The position numbers and the translations under genes are program-made. A stretch of DNA of 64,000 bases from Psychrobacter glacincola. GTDB taxonomy: Bacteria > Pseudomonadota > Gammaproteobacteria > Pseudomonadales > Moraxellaceae. A model generated the notes under the pieces. That model had not been told where the DNA came from, did not search any database, and worked only from the letters and a program-made list of their open reading frames with translations. The stretch lies in the NCBI GenBank assembly GCA_001411745.2, contig LIQB01000002.1, positions 63,892 through 127,891 of the forward strand, read 5' to 3'. Of this stretch, positions 37,048 through 45,898 are shown in pieces; the stretch's first letter is position 1; each line of letters starts with the position of its first letter.

Positions 37048-38709
37048 TTAGGCTAAAATACGCCAAACGACAACCAAAATAGCCAATATATAAAAGATAG
37101 GCGAGAGCCAGCCAACAACCTGTGTTGCAATGGCAATGAAAATAGCAAAGCCAGCAAGCGCCAGCCAATCTCGGCGTCGATCATTAAGCATATCCGCACG
37201 AATTTGTTGTATTTCTCGCAGTTGACTGTCTTGGCGTGATCCTTGTGAGGCAAGGCTTTGTAAGCCTTGATCCAGTAGCTTTGGAATATCAGTCGTAGAT
37301 AATAAAATCTCTGGCAACTGTTGGCGTAAATGTTGTAAATTACGCATCGGATCGAGCTGCTCTTTAATCCAACTGCTTAAAATCGGCTTGGCAAGTGACC
37401 AGATATCAAGGTCAGGATACAAGTCGCGACCGAGCCCTTCAACATGTACCAAGGTTTTTAGCAGTAGCATGAGTTGCGGCGGGATACTCATATGGTGACG
37501 ACGGGCGATATCTAAAATTTGCATTAAGACACCAGCAAAGTCGATATCATTAATAGATTTTTGTAGCATAGGTCCAACCGTGCGTTTCATATCGCGCATT
37601 AGGGCATGCTTGTCTGTATTTGGTGGAATCCAGCCAGCTCTACTGACGATATCAACCATCGCCGTAAAGTTGTTATTCATCACCGCCAACAGCATGCGCG
37701 CCACAATGAGCTGATCGTCTTTTGATAGCGTACCCATGATGGCGCAATCAAGCCCGATATAGCGCGGCTCGTGCCCTAAGTCAACCGCTGCCATATCGGC
37801 AGTGAGCGTTTTAACCGGCGGCGTCTCTACAAACACATTGCCCGGATGCATATCGGCATGAAAAAAGTTATCGCGGAATACTTGGGTAAAAAATATCGTT
37901 AAGCCTTTTTCTGCTAGTGCTGCTCGGTCATAACCTAGCTTATCAAACACTGCAACTTGCGAGATAGGAACGCCTTGGATACGCTCCATGACCATCACAT
38001 TTTTGGCAGAATCATAGACTTCTGGTACATACATCAATGCGGAACCCAAGAAGTTGTTGCGCATCTGAGTGGTATTGTCTGCCTCTAAGGTCAAATCCAG
38101 CTCGTTTAACATCACTTGGCGATAGTCTTCGACAATATCGACGATATGGATCGCACGTGCCGCTTCAATACGCGCTGATGCCCAATCGGCCAGCTCGCGT
38201 AGTAGCTCAAAATCAGCAATGATGGTGGTACGAATATCAGGACGCACCACTTTTACCACCACTTCACGACCATCATGCAGCGCAGCAGTATGTACTTGGG
38301 CAATAGAAGCCGCCGCTAGAGGTTTGACATCAAAGCGTGCGAACAAGGTGCCAATCGATTGACCAAGACCGTGTTTAGGGTCTTGGATTTGGGTAATGGC
38401 CACATCAGAATTGAAAGGTTTGACTTTGTCTTGTAGCTGAACCAATTGTTCGATAATCTCAGGCGGCACTAAATCGCGACGCGTTGACAGCAGTTGGCCA
38501 AGCTTTAAAAACAGCGTGCCCATGTCTTCAAGCGCATATTTAATCGCATTGGGTTGGTGTTTTTTACCCCACGCCGCTGGATGTAGGCGAATCAAACGCG
38601 CCAAAGGTTGCAGCTGTGGCGCGTCTTCGATAGAAAGATGAGTATCGATGCGATAAGTTGCGGCGATACGCCAAAGCTCAAGTAAACGGGCGCGATGAGA
38701 TAATAGCAT
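37048..38709 (-). CDS. ubiB: Ubiquinone biosynthesis protein UbiB (ABC1/UbiB atypical kinase)
   Basis: A membrane-bound atypical kinase/ATPase required for ubiquinone synthesis. It has the family-defining KxGQ motif in LFLKLGQLLSTR, the Ala-rich nucleotide loop AAASIAQVHTAAL, the catalytic Lys region VVVKVVRPDI, the metal-binding FHADMHPGNVF and two C-terminal membrane segments (WLALAGFAIFIAIATQVVGW and IFYILAILVVVWRIL). Its 553 residues match E. coli UbiB (546). It is the last gene of ubiE-ubiJ-ubiB, as in E. coli. Confidence 0.96.
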   Translation of the reverse strand: MLLSHRARLLELWRIAATYRIDTHLSIEDAPQLQPLARLIRLHPAAWGKKHQPNAIKYALEDMGTLFLKLGQLLSTRRDLVPPEIIEQLVQLQDKVKPFNSDVAITQIQDPKHGLGQSIGTLFARFDVKPLAAASIAQVHTAALHDGREVVVKVVRPDIRTTIIADFELLRELADWASARIEAARAIHIVDIVEDYRQVMLNELDLTLEADNTTQMRNNFLGSALMYVPEVYDSAKNVMVMERIQGVPISQVAVFDKLGYDRAALAEKGLTIFFTQVFRDNFFHADMHPGNVFVETPPVKTLTADMAAVDLGHEPRYIGLDCAIMGTLSKDDQLIVARMLLAVMNNNFTAMVDIVSRAGWIPPNTDKHALMRDMKRTVGPMLQKSINDIDFAGVLMQILDIARRHHMSIPPQLMLLLKTLVHVEGLGRDLYPDLDIWSLAKPILSSWIKEQLDPMRNLQHLRQQLPEILLSTTDIPKLLDQGLQSLASQGSRQDSQLREIQQIRADMLNDRRRDWLALAGFAIFIAIATQVVGWLSPIFYILAILVVVWRILA

Positions 38710-38846
38710 GAAGTATGGGTACTCTAAAAAAAGTCGAAAATAGGGTGGGCACTGCGCTTATTTATAAACTGTGCTTGTCTATAAATTGCACTTATCTATA
38801 AAAAGCGCTGTTGATAATAGGATTTAGCGATCATCGACGACAACAG

Positions 38847-39551
38847 TTATTGATGAAACGAGTTATTGAGAAAGCGTGCCTGTTCATCTTTGATAGCAGC
38901 AAGTTTGGCCTCTTCACGTTCGACATCAGCCCGCAGCTTTAATAGTTGCTGCTTAAGATCGTTTATTTCTGCTGCCTCGATAGGATCAGGAGCACTATTG
39001 CCAGCCACCTCATTAGCCCAGTCGCTGACGTCATCAAAAGCGCGTTTGGCACTATGACGCCAGCTGCCTTTAAGCTGCGATATAAGCAGATGCAACTGAC
39101 TGGCCATCGGCTTACCAATAAATGGCTCAAGCTGTCCTGCAACATCTGGATCGAAACCTGCGACCAGTTGTTTGAGCTGCATTAGTACCTTGTAATCACC
39201 CGCGATAGGCAGGTTGCCCTCAGTGCCACGCATCAGATTCAGCAGTTGCGCTGGGTTATCTACAGTAATGGTACAGTCTGGGCGACTATGACCAATCCGT
39301 GCGCGCTCCATAGTGGCTTGTTGGTGCTCGTTCATCGCGCCACTTTGCTCAAACACACTCTCGGTTGTCACCGGCTCAAAACGTAAACGCTCATGAGTGA
39401 ATAAGATATCCAAACGAATCTCAGGCATGGCCATATTGAGTCGCAACACTTTACCAGCAAGCGGTGCCAATCCTGATTTGGTAATTTCATCACTAGCAAT
39501 AGCAAGGTTAATCAGCTTTTCGGCACCCGCCAAAAGTAGAACAGTCAGCAT
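38847..39551 (-). CDS. ubiJ: Ubiquinone biosynthesis accessory factor UbiJ
   Basis: A lipid-binding SCP2-domain protein that organises the soluble Ubi complex. 234 residues: SCP2-like N-terminal part (LAPLAGKVLRLNMAMPEIRL, later GDYKVLMQLKQLV) and a C-terminal coiled coil (INDLKQQLLKLRADVEREEA). It is flanked by ubiE and ubiB in the conserved order, which makes the assignment secure despite low sequence conservation in this family. Start at ATG 39551, with the ubiE stop about 110 bases upstream. Confidence 0.9.
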   Translation of the reverse strand: MLTVLLLAGAEKLINLAIASDEITKSGLAPLAGKVLRLNMAMPEIRLDILFTHERLRFEPVTTESVFEQSGAMNEHQQATMERARIGHSRPDCTITVDNPAQLLNLMRGTEGNLPIAGDYKVLMQLKQLVAGFDPDVAGQLEPFIGKPMASQLHLLISQLKGSWRHSAKRAFDDVSDWANEVAGNSAPDPIEAAEINDLKQQLLKLRADVEREEAKLAAIKDEQARFLNNSFHQ

Positions 39552-39662
39552 AAGGCTCTCGCATAGTCAGTTGAGCGCCTTAAAAAAGCGCATTATTTGT
39601 AAAGGTCAGTTGTCACCACTTTACGTGATGGCATATCTATTACGATGGTTTTTAACTTAATC

Positions 39663-40799
39663 TTACGCTTTAAAGCCGCGATGGACAGCGACAATACCAG
39701 CCGTCAAGTTATGATAATCACAATTTTCAAAGCCCGCTTGCTGCATCATTTGTTTCAACGTCTGTTGATCAGGATGCATACGAATCGATTCGGCCAAGTA
39801 TTGATAACTCTCAGAATCATTGGCAATCAGCTTGCCCATAATAGGTAAGGCGGTAAATGAGTATAAATCATAGGCTTTAGACAATGGCTCAAATACTGGC
39901 TTGGAGAACTCCAAAATTAATAAACGTCCACCTGGCTTCAGCACGCGATACATCGATTTGAGCGCTGCGTCTTTGTCCGTGACATTACGTAGACCAAAGC
40001 TGATAGTGACCAAATCAAAGCTATTGTCATCGAATGGCGCGAGTGTTTCTGCATTGGCAAGTACAAAATCGACGTTGTTGCAGCCAGCATTGATTAAGCG
40101 TTCACGACCGACTTCTAGCATGGCTGCATTGATATCTGATAACACTACATGGCCATTTCTACCGACTTCACGGCTAAATACTTTGGCCAAATCACCCGTA
40201 CCGCCAGCGATATCAAGCACATGTTGACCCGCACGTACGCCTGATAAGCTAATGGCATAACGCTTCCATAGGCGATGAATACCAAATGACATTAAGTCGT
40301 TCATGATGTCGTATTTTTTGGCAACTGAGGTAAAAACATCGGCGACCCGTGCTTGCTTTTCAGCCTTATTGACGGTCTTATAGCCAAAATGCGTTTCTTC
40401 ATTACCGTCAGTATCAGGCGTATGTGGATTATTGATGTCATCACGCTGATTAAAAAGTGTTTGTTTGGCGGTTTGTATTTGTGCAGATGTATTGTCTACA
40501 GTGTCGATATTGGCGTTGTTGCTGGTAGTATGGTTTGGCATAGTGGTTTGTTGGCCTTGTGGTGTTCCCGTTGGTAGATCTTGGACTTGTGTAAAGTCAT
40601 TTCTCTTACTGTTTTCGATGCCAGCATCAATACCCATATTAAGCGTGGTATTAGTTTCATAGCTTTGACGTGCTTGCACCTGTGCTGTAATATTTTGATT
40701 GTGGGTGATGCTATCTCTGACCAATTTATCTTGTAAATGACCATTGATCGTAGGTTTTTGATCGAGATGAGCGTTGTTATTATGGGTGTTATCGGTCAT
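39663..40799 (-). CDS. ubiE: Ubiquinone/menaquinone methyltransferase UbiE with long N-terminal extension
   Basis: A SAM-dependent C-methyltransferase for ubiquinone (and menaquinone) synthesis. The enzyme part starts at [20 protein letters not shown] (about residue 136) and contains motif [76 protein letters not shown] and the C-terminal [10 protein letters not shown]. That part is about 243 residues, the normal UbiE length. Before it is a polar extension of about 135 residues rich in Asn, Gln, Thr and His with no predicted fold. ATG 40799 is chosen as it has AGGA 7 bases upstream; a TTG at 40841 would add 14 residues. First gene of ubiE-ubiJ-ubiB. Confidence 0.92.
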   Translation of the reverse strand: MTDNTHNNNAHLDQKPTINGHLQDKLVRDSITHNQNITAQVQARQSYETNTTLNMGIDAGIENSKRNDFTQVQDLPTGTPQGQQTTMPNHTTSNNANIDTVDNTSAQIQTAKQTLFNQRDDINNPHTPDTDGNEETHFGYKTVNKAEKQARVADVFTSVAKKYDIMNDLMSFGIHRLWKRYAISLSGVRAGQHVLDIAGGTGDLAKVFSREVGRNGHVVLSDINAAMLEVGRERLINAGCNNVDFVLANAETLAPFDDNSFDLVTISFGLRNVTDKDAALKSMYRVLKPGGRLLILEFSKPVFEPLSKAYDLYSFTALPIMGKLIANDSESYQYLAESIRMHPDQQTLKQMMQQAGFENCDYHNLTAGIVAVHRGFKA

Positions 40800-40880
40800 A
40801 GCATTATCCTGTGATTCACTTTTATGATTATTGGTTTGCAAGGTATAAAATAGCAGCTAACCAAGCAAATGATGCGTCTA

Positions 40881-41591
40881 TCATACACCAAACGTCATTG
40901 GCTTACCGCCATTATCCGTCTCATGAACACGGTCAATAATCTCAAGCTCACGCTCACAAAACGGTTCAATAAAGCCGCTGACACTTTTTAGTGGTTTCAT
41001 CGCTTTAAAGCCTGAATCGATAAATTCATACAAAGGCTGATAGTTGTAACGGTAGGCGGTGCCTTTTGCTAAGGCAAAGGCTTTTTGCAACATAAAAGAG
41101 TTTATATATTTATCAGTACGATAGCACACCTCTTTTAAATGACCAATTTGGATACGTCTGGTGTCGGCTTCGTTGACTACGCGATAGGCGGTCAGCATGT
41201 TGTCTTCATTAATAGCCAAATCTTGAGCCAATAGCCATTCTGCTAGATGTAAATCTAGCTCTATCGCTAAGATAGCTGCTTGTATCGCCATGCTGCCAGT
41301 CTCTAAAGCCGCTGCTGGCGCAAAACGTTCAACTTTTTGCGCTTTAGGCACAATACGTTCTAACTGTCTGGCCAACAATTTAAACTCATCGCCGCCATAC
41401 AATTGGGTCAAAAAATAATCTGCCATCAGCTGATTTTGAGGTTGCTCAAACAAGGTTTTATGAGTGTTTTGAATACGATCTCGTTGCCAAGCTTGCACTT
41501 CACTAAGTTTATCGTTTAATGCCAAATTTTCATGATAAGGCAGTGCCCAAAAACGGTTCAAATGTTGTTGTAAGTCGGCTAAAGAGGCCAT
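40881..41591 (-). CDS. Conserved hypothetical protein (FFLEELY-motif-like)
   Basis: A helical protein of 236 residues without signal or membrane segments. The stretch MADYFLTQLYGGDEF resembles the FFLEELY motif that gives its name to a family of uncharacterised gammaproteobacterial proteins. Other notable parts are LERIVPKAQKVERFAPAA and the C-terminal EPFCERELEIIDRVH. The start at ATG 41591 (MASLADLQQHLNRFW) has AGG upstream; an in-frame TTG at 41636 is not preferred. It lies 81 bases before ubiE on the same strand, so it may be co-transcribed with the ubi genes. Function unknown. Confidence 0.7.
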   Translation of the reverse strand: MASLADLQQHLNRFWALPYHENLALNDKLSEVQAWQRDRIQNTHKTLFEQPQNQLMADYFLTQLYGGDEFKLLARQLERIVPKAQKVERFAPAAALETGSMAIQAAILAIELDLHLAEWLLAQDLAINEDNMLTAYRVVNEADTRRIQIGHLKEVCYRTDKYINSFMLQKAFALAKGTAYRYNYQPLYEFIDSGFKAMKPLKSVSGFIEPFCERELEIIDRVHETDNGGKPMTFGV

Positions 41592-41832
41592 GGTCAGTAA
41601 ACCTGCATAAAAGTAAAGAGGGTTAAAAGGTTGCAAATAAAAGGCTCAGGATAAACCATGTTTTATACTTTTGGTTTTTGTATTTATAGAGCGTGATTAC
41701 AGCATGTGTCTGAGATTGTGTTCACCTTAAAAGAAAATAAAGCAGAATACAAATGTCAAACTGTTACATAGCAGCGTTATTTACCGAATTGCTGCAATGC
41801 TATGATGACGCTAACACGCTTTCAATCATAGG

Positions 41833-43542
41833 ATGATGACAGTTATGAGCAAAAATAATAAGACGACTGAATCCACCGCACCACAAGCGCTAAGTGCACG
41901 ATTTAGTGAGCAGATTGTCGATGAACGCTTAACCCCCAATCCCCTGAGCCAGTTTTCTATGGACAAAGATGCACTGAGATTGGCACTGGTCACCGCCCAA
42001 TATGCTCTACGAGCAACGCGGCAACAGACGCCGCCAATCCTCAATAAACCAACAGGGCTATTGGTATTGATCAATGGTATGGAGCAGGCAGGCAAGGGCA
42101 CTGCTGTTAAGCAATTGCGCCAATGGGTAGATCCTCGACTACTTAAGGTTGAGGCAACCGTTGGTGATTGTCCCTTAGCGTATCAGCCGATTTGGCAGGC
42201 ACATACCAAGGCATTACCCCGTCATGGCGATGTGATGGTTTATTTTGGCAACTGGTATGCTGACTTGCTTTATAACGTCATGCGTATGGCAACGTCAGAC
42301 AATGACAATGACAATGACAATAATAAGGAACAGTCAAAAAATCCAAAATCAAAAGGCACAAAGTCTGACAACGACAAGACGTTGCCGATTGCGAAATGGC
42401 AAGCCTATTTACAACAGCAGCTTATTAAGCTACAAGCATTCGAACAAGACCTAGCTGCCAATCAAACCCGACTGCTTAAATGCTGGTTCCATGTCGATAT
42501 CGAAACGTTGCAAGCGCGACTGAATGACGATGAAGCCGATCCGCAGTTTTTATACCAAATTGACTGGAATAGTAAAAAAGTTATAGAAACCTTTAATCAA
42601 GTGGCTACCGTTCTGCTACGCCAGCAAGATGATTGGATCATCATTGATGGTGATAACAAGTCAGATGCGGCTGACCATTTTTGCCATGAAGTGCTACAAG
42701 CGATGCAAACCGCGCTAATGAGCAGTAAAAGAAATACAGTAAAAACCTCTGATAAATCAAAGGCTAAGAAGCAAGTTCAGCAAGCACTCAAATCAGCAAA
42801 GTTTGAACCTGTAAAAATTCCTAAATGTTTAAAAGATATCAATGATGCAGAGATTGATAAGTCGGACTACCGTGATGCGTTAGTAGAAAAACAAGTTCGC
42901 CTTGCTCAGTTGCTGCGTGCGCGCAAAGGACGTCATATCGTTTTTGCCTTTGAAGGAATGGACGCTGCTGGCAAAGGTGGCGCGATCAAAAGATTGGTGG
43001 CGCCGCTCGACCCACGCGAGTATCAAATTTATAATGTCAGTGCGCCAATGCTGTATGAGCTGCAACATCCTTATCTATGGCGTTTTTGGACCAAATTACC
43101 GAACGAGCAAACCGACCGTATTAGCCGTATTGCCATTTTTGATCGGACTTGGTATGGGCGCGTTTTGGTTGAGCGCATTGAGGGTTTTGCCACGGATGAG
43201 GAATGGCAGCGTGCTTACGATGAAATCAATCGCTTTGAGGCGGATTTAGCCGCGGCGGGGACAATCGTTATCAAATACTGGTTGGCTATCGATAAAAAAG
43301 AACAGCTTAAACGTTTTGAGGCACGTCAAAAGACACCGCACAAGCAGTTTAAGCTGACGGACGATGACTGGCGCAACCGTGATAAATGGTCGGATTATGT
43401 GCAGTCTGCGGCGGATATGCTGGCACGTACCGATACAGAGTACGCACCGTGGTGCGTCATCGCGACCAATGAGAAGCGTCAAGCACGTTTGGATGTTTTA
43501 GATCATGCGATTAAGCAACTATCAGCGGTGTGTGGCAGCTGA
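41833..43542 (+). CDS. pap: Polyphosphate:AMP phosphotransferase (two-domain PPK2)
   Basis: A class II PPK2 enzyme that makes ADP from AMP and polyphosphate. Two PPK2 domains are visible: the first with P-loop LINGMEQAGKGTAVKQLRQW (about residue 77), the second with FEGMDAAGKGGAIKRLVAPL (about residue 375), followed by the lid motifs IAIFDRTWYGRVLVERIEGF. The 569 residues and duplicated domains match Acinetobacter johnsonii Pap. A hydrophilic insertion in domain 1 contains a Asp-Asn repeat encoded by four GACAAT units (42298-42321). The start may be ATG 41833, 41836 or 41845; AGG at 41830 fits the last best. A phosphate transporter gene follows. Confidence 0.93.
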   Translation: MMTVMSKNNKTTESTAPQALSARFSEQIVDERLTPNPLSQFSMDKDALRLALVTAQYALRATRQQTPPILNKPTGLLVLINGMEQAGKGTAVKQLRQWVDPRLLKVEATVGDCPLAYQPIWQAHTKALPRHGDVMVYFGNWYADLLYNVMRMATSDNDNDNDNNKEQSKNPKSKGTKSDNDKTLPIAKWQAYLQQQLIKLQAFEQDLAANQTRLLKCWFHVDIETLQARLNDDEADPQFLYQIDWNSKKVIETFNQVATVLLRQQDDWIIIDGDNKSDAADHFCHEVLQAMQTALMSSKRNTVKTSDKSKAKKQVQQALKSAKFEPVKIPKCLKDINDAEIDKSDYRDALVEKQVRLAQLLRARKGRHIVFAFEGMDAAGKGGAIKRLVAPLDPREYQIYNVSAPMLYELQHPYLWRFWTKLPNEQTDRISRIAIFDRTWYGRVLVERIEGFATDEEWQRAYDEINRFEADLAAAGTIVIKYWLAIDKKEQLKRFEARQKTPHKQFKLTDDDWRNRDKWSDYVQSAADMLARTDTEYAPWCVIATNEKRQARLDVLDHAIKQLSAVCGS

Positions 43543-44181
43543 TATGTGATTGGTCATTCAATTAGGTAGTTGGTTACAAAGCGCCATAATTATATATTTA
43601 ACGTTAAATAAATTCAGGGAAAGAGAGTATAATGCGGCGTTACAGCAGGATGTTTTCTAACACATCTGCTGGCAGTTACAAATCTTGCAATATCATCATG
43701 CATTATGCGCTTATATTTAATATAATAGGCGCGTAATAGCTCCTGCTGTGCACGAAACTCACTGAGTGAGTAGCGTGTTTTTACCCTTTGACACAGACAT
43801 TTTAATCACTCTGGTTAATAAGTTTGGCAAAGGTTCTTACAATAGCAGTTATTAGCACCAAGATTATTACTACGACATCTCTAAGCCGCAAGCTGCTGTA
43901 ATCAGACGATTTGGCAATATTCCTTGCGGCTTTGTGACATATTGAGTGATGTGTTTTACCTTATTTACTGCCTTTACGTAAAATAAAATACGAGTAAATA
44001 AAAGGTAAGCGCTAGGGTAGAGCACCAAGATAGCAGTAAGAAAAACCGTTTTTTAGCAAGCATATTGCGCGTTTCATATACGTTATATTAATGTCAGAAG
44101 CTATCATGAGCATTATTAATAGCCGCGCAATGTCATCAACCGCCTATAATTTCAATCAGCTTACGCAGGACGTATCAACGT
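43543..44181 (+). other. Structured intergenic region between pap and the Pit transporter gene
   Basis: 639 bases with no convincing gene. Visible structure: TATAAT at 43628-43633; a bulged stem CAGCAG-G-ATGT with ACAT-CTGCTG (43643-43653, 43662-43671); a palindrome ACTCACT-G-AGTGAGT (43757-43771); and GCCGCAAG (43885-43892) with CTTGCGGC (43923-43930) followed by TTTGTG. This could be a long untranslated leader of the transporter gene or an unrecognised small RNA. No clear Pho box was found. Confidence 0.4.
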
Positions 44182-45789
44182 ATGGGTATTAGCAACAGTT
44201 CTACAGAGCCAGCCAAATCAGTCGGTTCTATGAGAATAAATCTATTTTTTGCCATTTTACTGATTGCGATGACCGCCTACTTTTTGTGGTGGGGTCTAGA
44301 TTACACGATGCGTCAACAGACGACGCTATTTATTGTGGCCACTGCTTTTGGTGTCTTTATGGCATTCAATATTGGTGGTAACGATGTCGCCAACTCCTTT
44401 GGTACCTCAGTAGGTGCAGGGACGTTGACTATCCCGCAGGCGCTAGGTATCGCAGCGATATTTGAAGTGTCCGGAGCCGTACTGGCAGGTGGTGAAGTCA
44501 CCGATACCATTCGAAGCGGCATTGTCGATTTAGATGGCCTTTCAGTAACGCCCAACCAATTCATTTATGTCATGCTGTCAGCGCTCATCGCTGCCGCATT
44601 TTGGCTGTTATTTGCCACCAAAAAGGGTCTGCCCGTTTCGACCACGCACGCTATTATTGGCGGCGTTGTTGGTAGCTCTATTGTATTAGGTATCACGTTA
44701 GGTGGTACTGAAATGGCATTATCAACGGTGAATTGGAGTACGATTGGCACCATCGCGATTTCTTGGGTATTATCACCGCTATTGGGCGGCGTTTTGTCCT
44801 ATGTATTATATGGACAGATTAAGAAAAACATCATTGAGTATAATGATAGAACAGAGGCGCACATTGCGACTTTGAAAGGCGACAAAAAAACCTTAAAACA
44901 AAACCACAAAGAATTTTTGGACGGTTTAACAGAATCAGAACAACTTGCCTATACGTCAGCGATGTTGCGTGATCAAGAAATCTACAAAGATGATGATTGC
45001 GATGTTGAAGATTTAGAGACTGACTACTATAAACAGCTTTATGAGATTGAAAATGAACGCAGCAACCTTGATACGCTAAAAGCGTTGAAGCAATGGGTTC
45101 CTATCATTGCGGCTGCAGGCGGCGCGGTCATGGCCTCTTTGGTCATCTTTAAGGGGCTAAAGAATGTCAATAATGGCATGACGACGCTGCAAGGCTTTTT
45201 AATCATGGGTATGATCGCAGCGCTAGTGTGGCTTGCGACCTTTATCTATACCAAGAGTATCCGCGGTAAACATAAAGAGGATTTGACCAAAGCGACGTTT
45301 ATTATGTTTAGCTGGATGCAAGTCTTTACCGCCTCCGCTTTTGCCTTTAGCCATGGCTCAAACGATATTGCCAATGCAGTCGGTCCTTTTGCTGCGATTA
45401 TGGATGTTATCCGTACCAATAGCATTGCAACTGAAGCCGCTGTACCGCCTGCGGTTATGCTGACCTTTGGTGTTGCGCTTATCGTTGGTCTTTGGTTCAT
45501 TGGTAAAGAAGTCATTCAAACGGTTGGTACAAATTTGGCAAAAATGCATCCCGCTTCTGGTTTTTCAGCTGAACTGGCTGCGGCTGCAGTGGTTATGGGC
45601 GCGTCTACTATGGGGCTGCCTGTCTCAAGCACGCATACCTTGGTCGGTGCAGTACTGGGTATCGGTATCGTCAATAGAGACACCAATTGGGCGTTGATGA
45701 AACCTATCGGTTTGGCATGGATCATTACTCTTCCTGCAGCAGCGGCAATGTCTGCAATCAGTTATATCATTTTGGTCAATATTTTTTAA
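44182..45789 (+). CDS. Inorganic phosphate transporter, Pit family
   Basis: A 535-residue inner-membrane phosphate transporter (probably metal-phosphate:H+ symport). It carries the duplicated Pit signature: FMAFNIGGNDVANSFGTSVG in the first half and FAFSHGSNDIANAVGPFAAI in the second, plus the paired GLPVSTTHAIIGGVVG and GLPVSSTHTLVGAVLG. About ten membrane segments flank a hydrophilic central loop (about residues 220-300, KGDKKTLKQNHKEFLDGL). It follows pap, which joins phosphate uptake with polyphosphate use. Whether it is PitA or PitB type cannot be told. Confidence 0.93.
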   Translation: MGISNSSTEPAKSVGSMRINLFFAILLIAMTAYFLWWGLDYTMRQQTTLFIVATAFGVFMAFNIGGNDVANSFGTSVGAGTLTIPQALGIAAIFEVSGAVLAGGEVTDTIRSGIVDLDGLSVTPNQFIYVMLSALIAAAFWLLFATKKGLPVSTTHAIIGGVVGSSIVLGITLGGTEMALSTVNWSTIGTIAISWVLSPLLGGVLSYVLYGQIKKNIIEYNDRTEAHIATLKGDKKTLKQNHKEFLDGLTESEQLAYTSAMLRDQEIYKDDDCDVEDLETDYYKQLYEIENERSNLDTLKALKQWVPIIAAAGGAVMASLVIFKGLKNVNNGMTTLQGFLIMGMIAALVWLATFIYTKSIRGKHKEDLTKATFIMFSWMQVFTASAFAFSHGSNDIANAVGPFAAIMDVIRTNSIATEAAVPPAVMLTFGVALIVGLWFIGKEVIQTVGTNLAKMHPASGFSAELAAAAVVMGASTMGLPVSSTHTLVGAVLGIGIVNRDTNWALMKPIGLAWIITLPAAAAMSAISYIILVNIF

Positions 45790-45842
45790 AACGTACGCTT
45801 ATTAAGTCTTATTTAACGTTATTTATAAGCACGTTTCCAAAT

Positions 45843-45883
45843 AAAAAACGCTTATCAGCATCATGCCGATAAGCGTTTTTTTT
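45843..45883. terminator. Bidirectional terminator between the Pit gene and the HTH-aminotransferase gene
   Basis: Perfect arms AAAAAACGCTTATC (45843-45856) and GATAAGCGTTTTTT (45868-45881) with an 11-base loop, T-run after. It serves both convergent genes. Confidence 0.93.
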
Positions 45884-45898
45884 ATGTCAAGTTAAGGT

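Noticed and set aside
42245-42454. A frame containing a Met-Thr repeat within pap.
   Set aside because: Out-of-frame reading of the GACAAT repeat; the pap frame has both complete PPK2 domains.
43543-44181. Search for a Pho box upstream of the Pit transporter.
   Set aside because: No pair of CTGTCAT-like direct repeats with the right spacing was found by eye.
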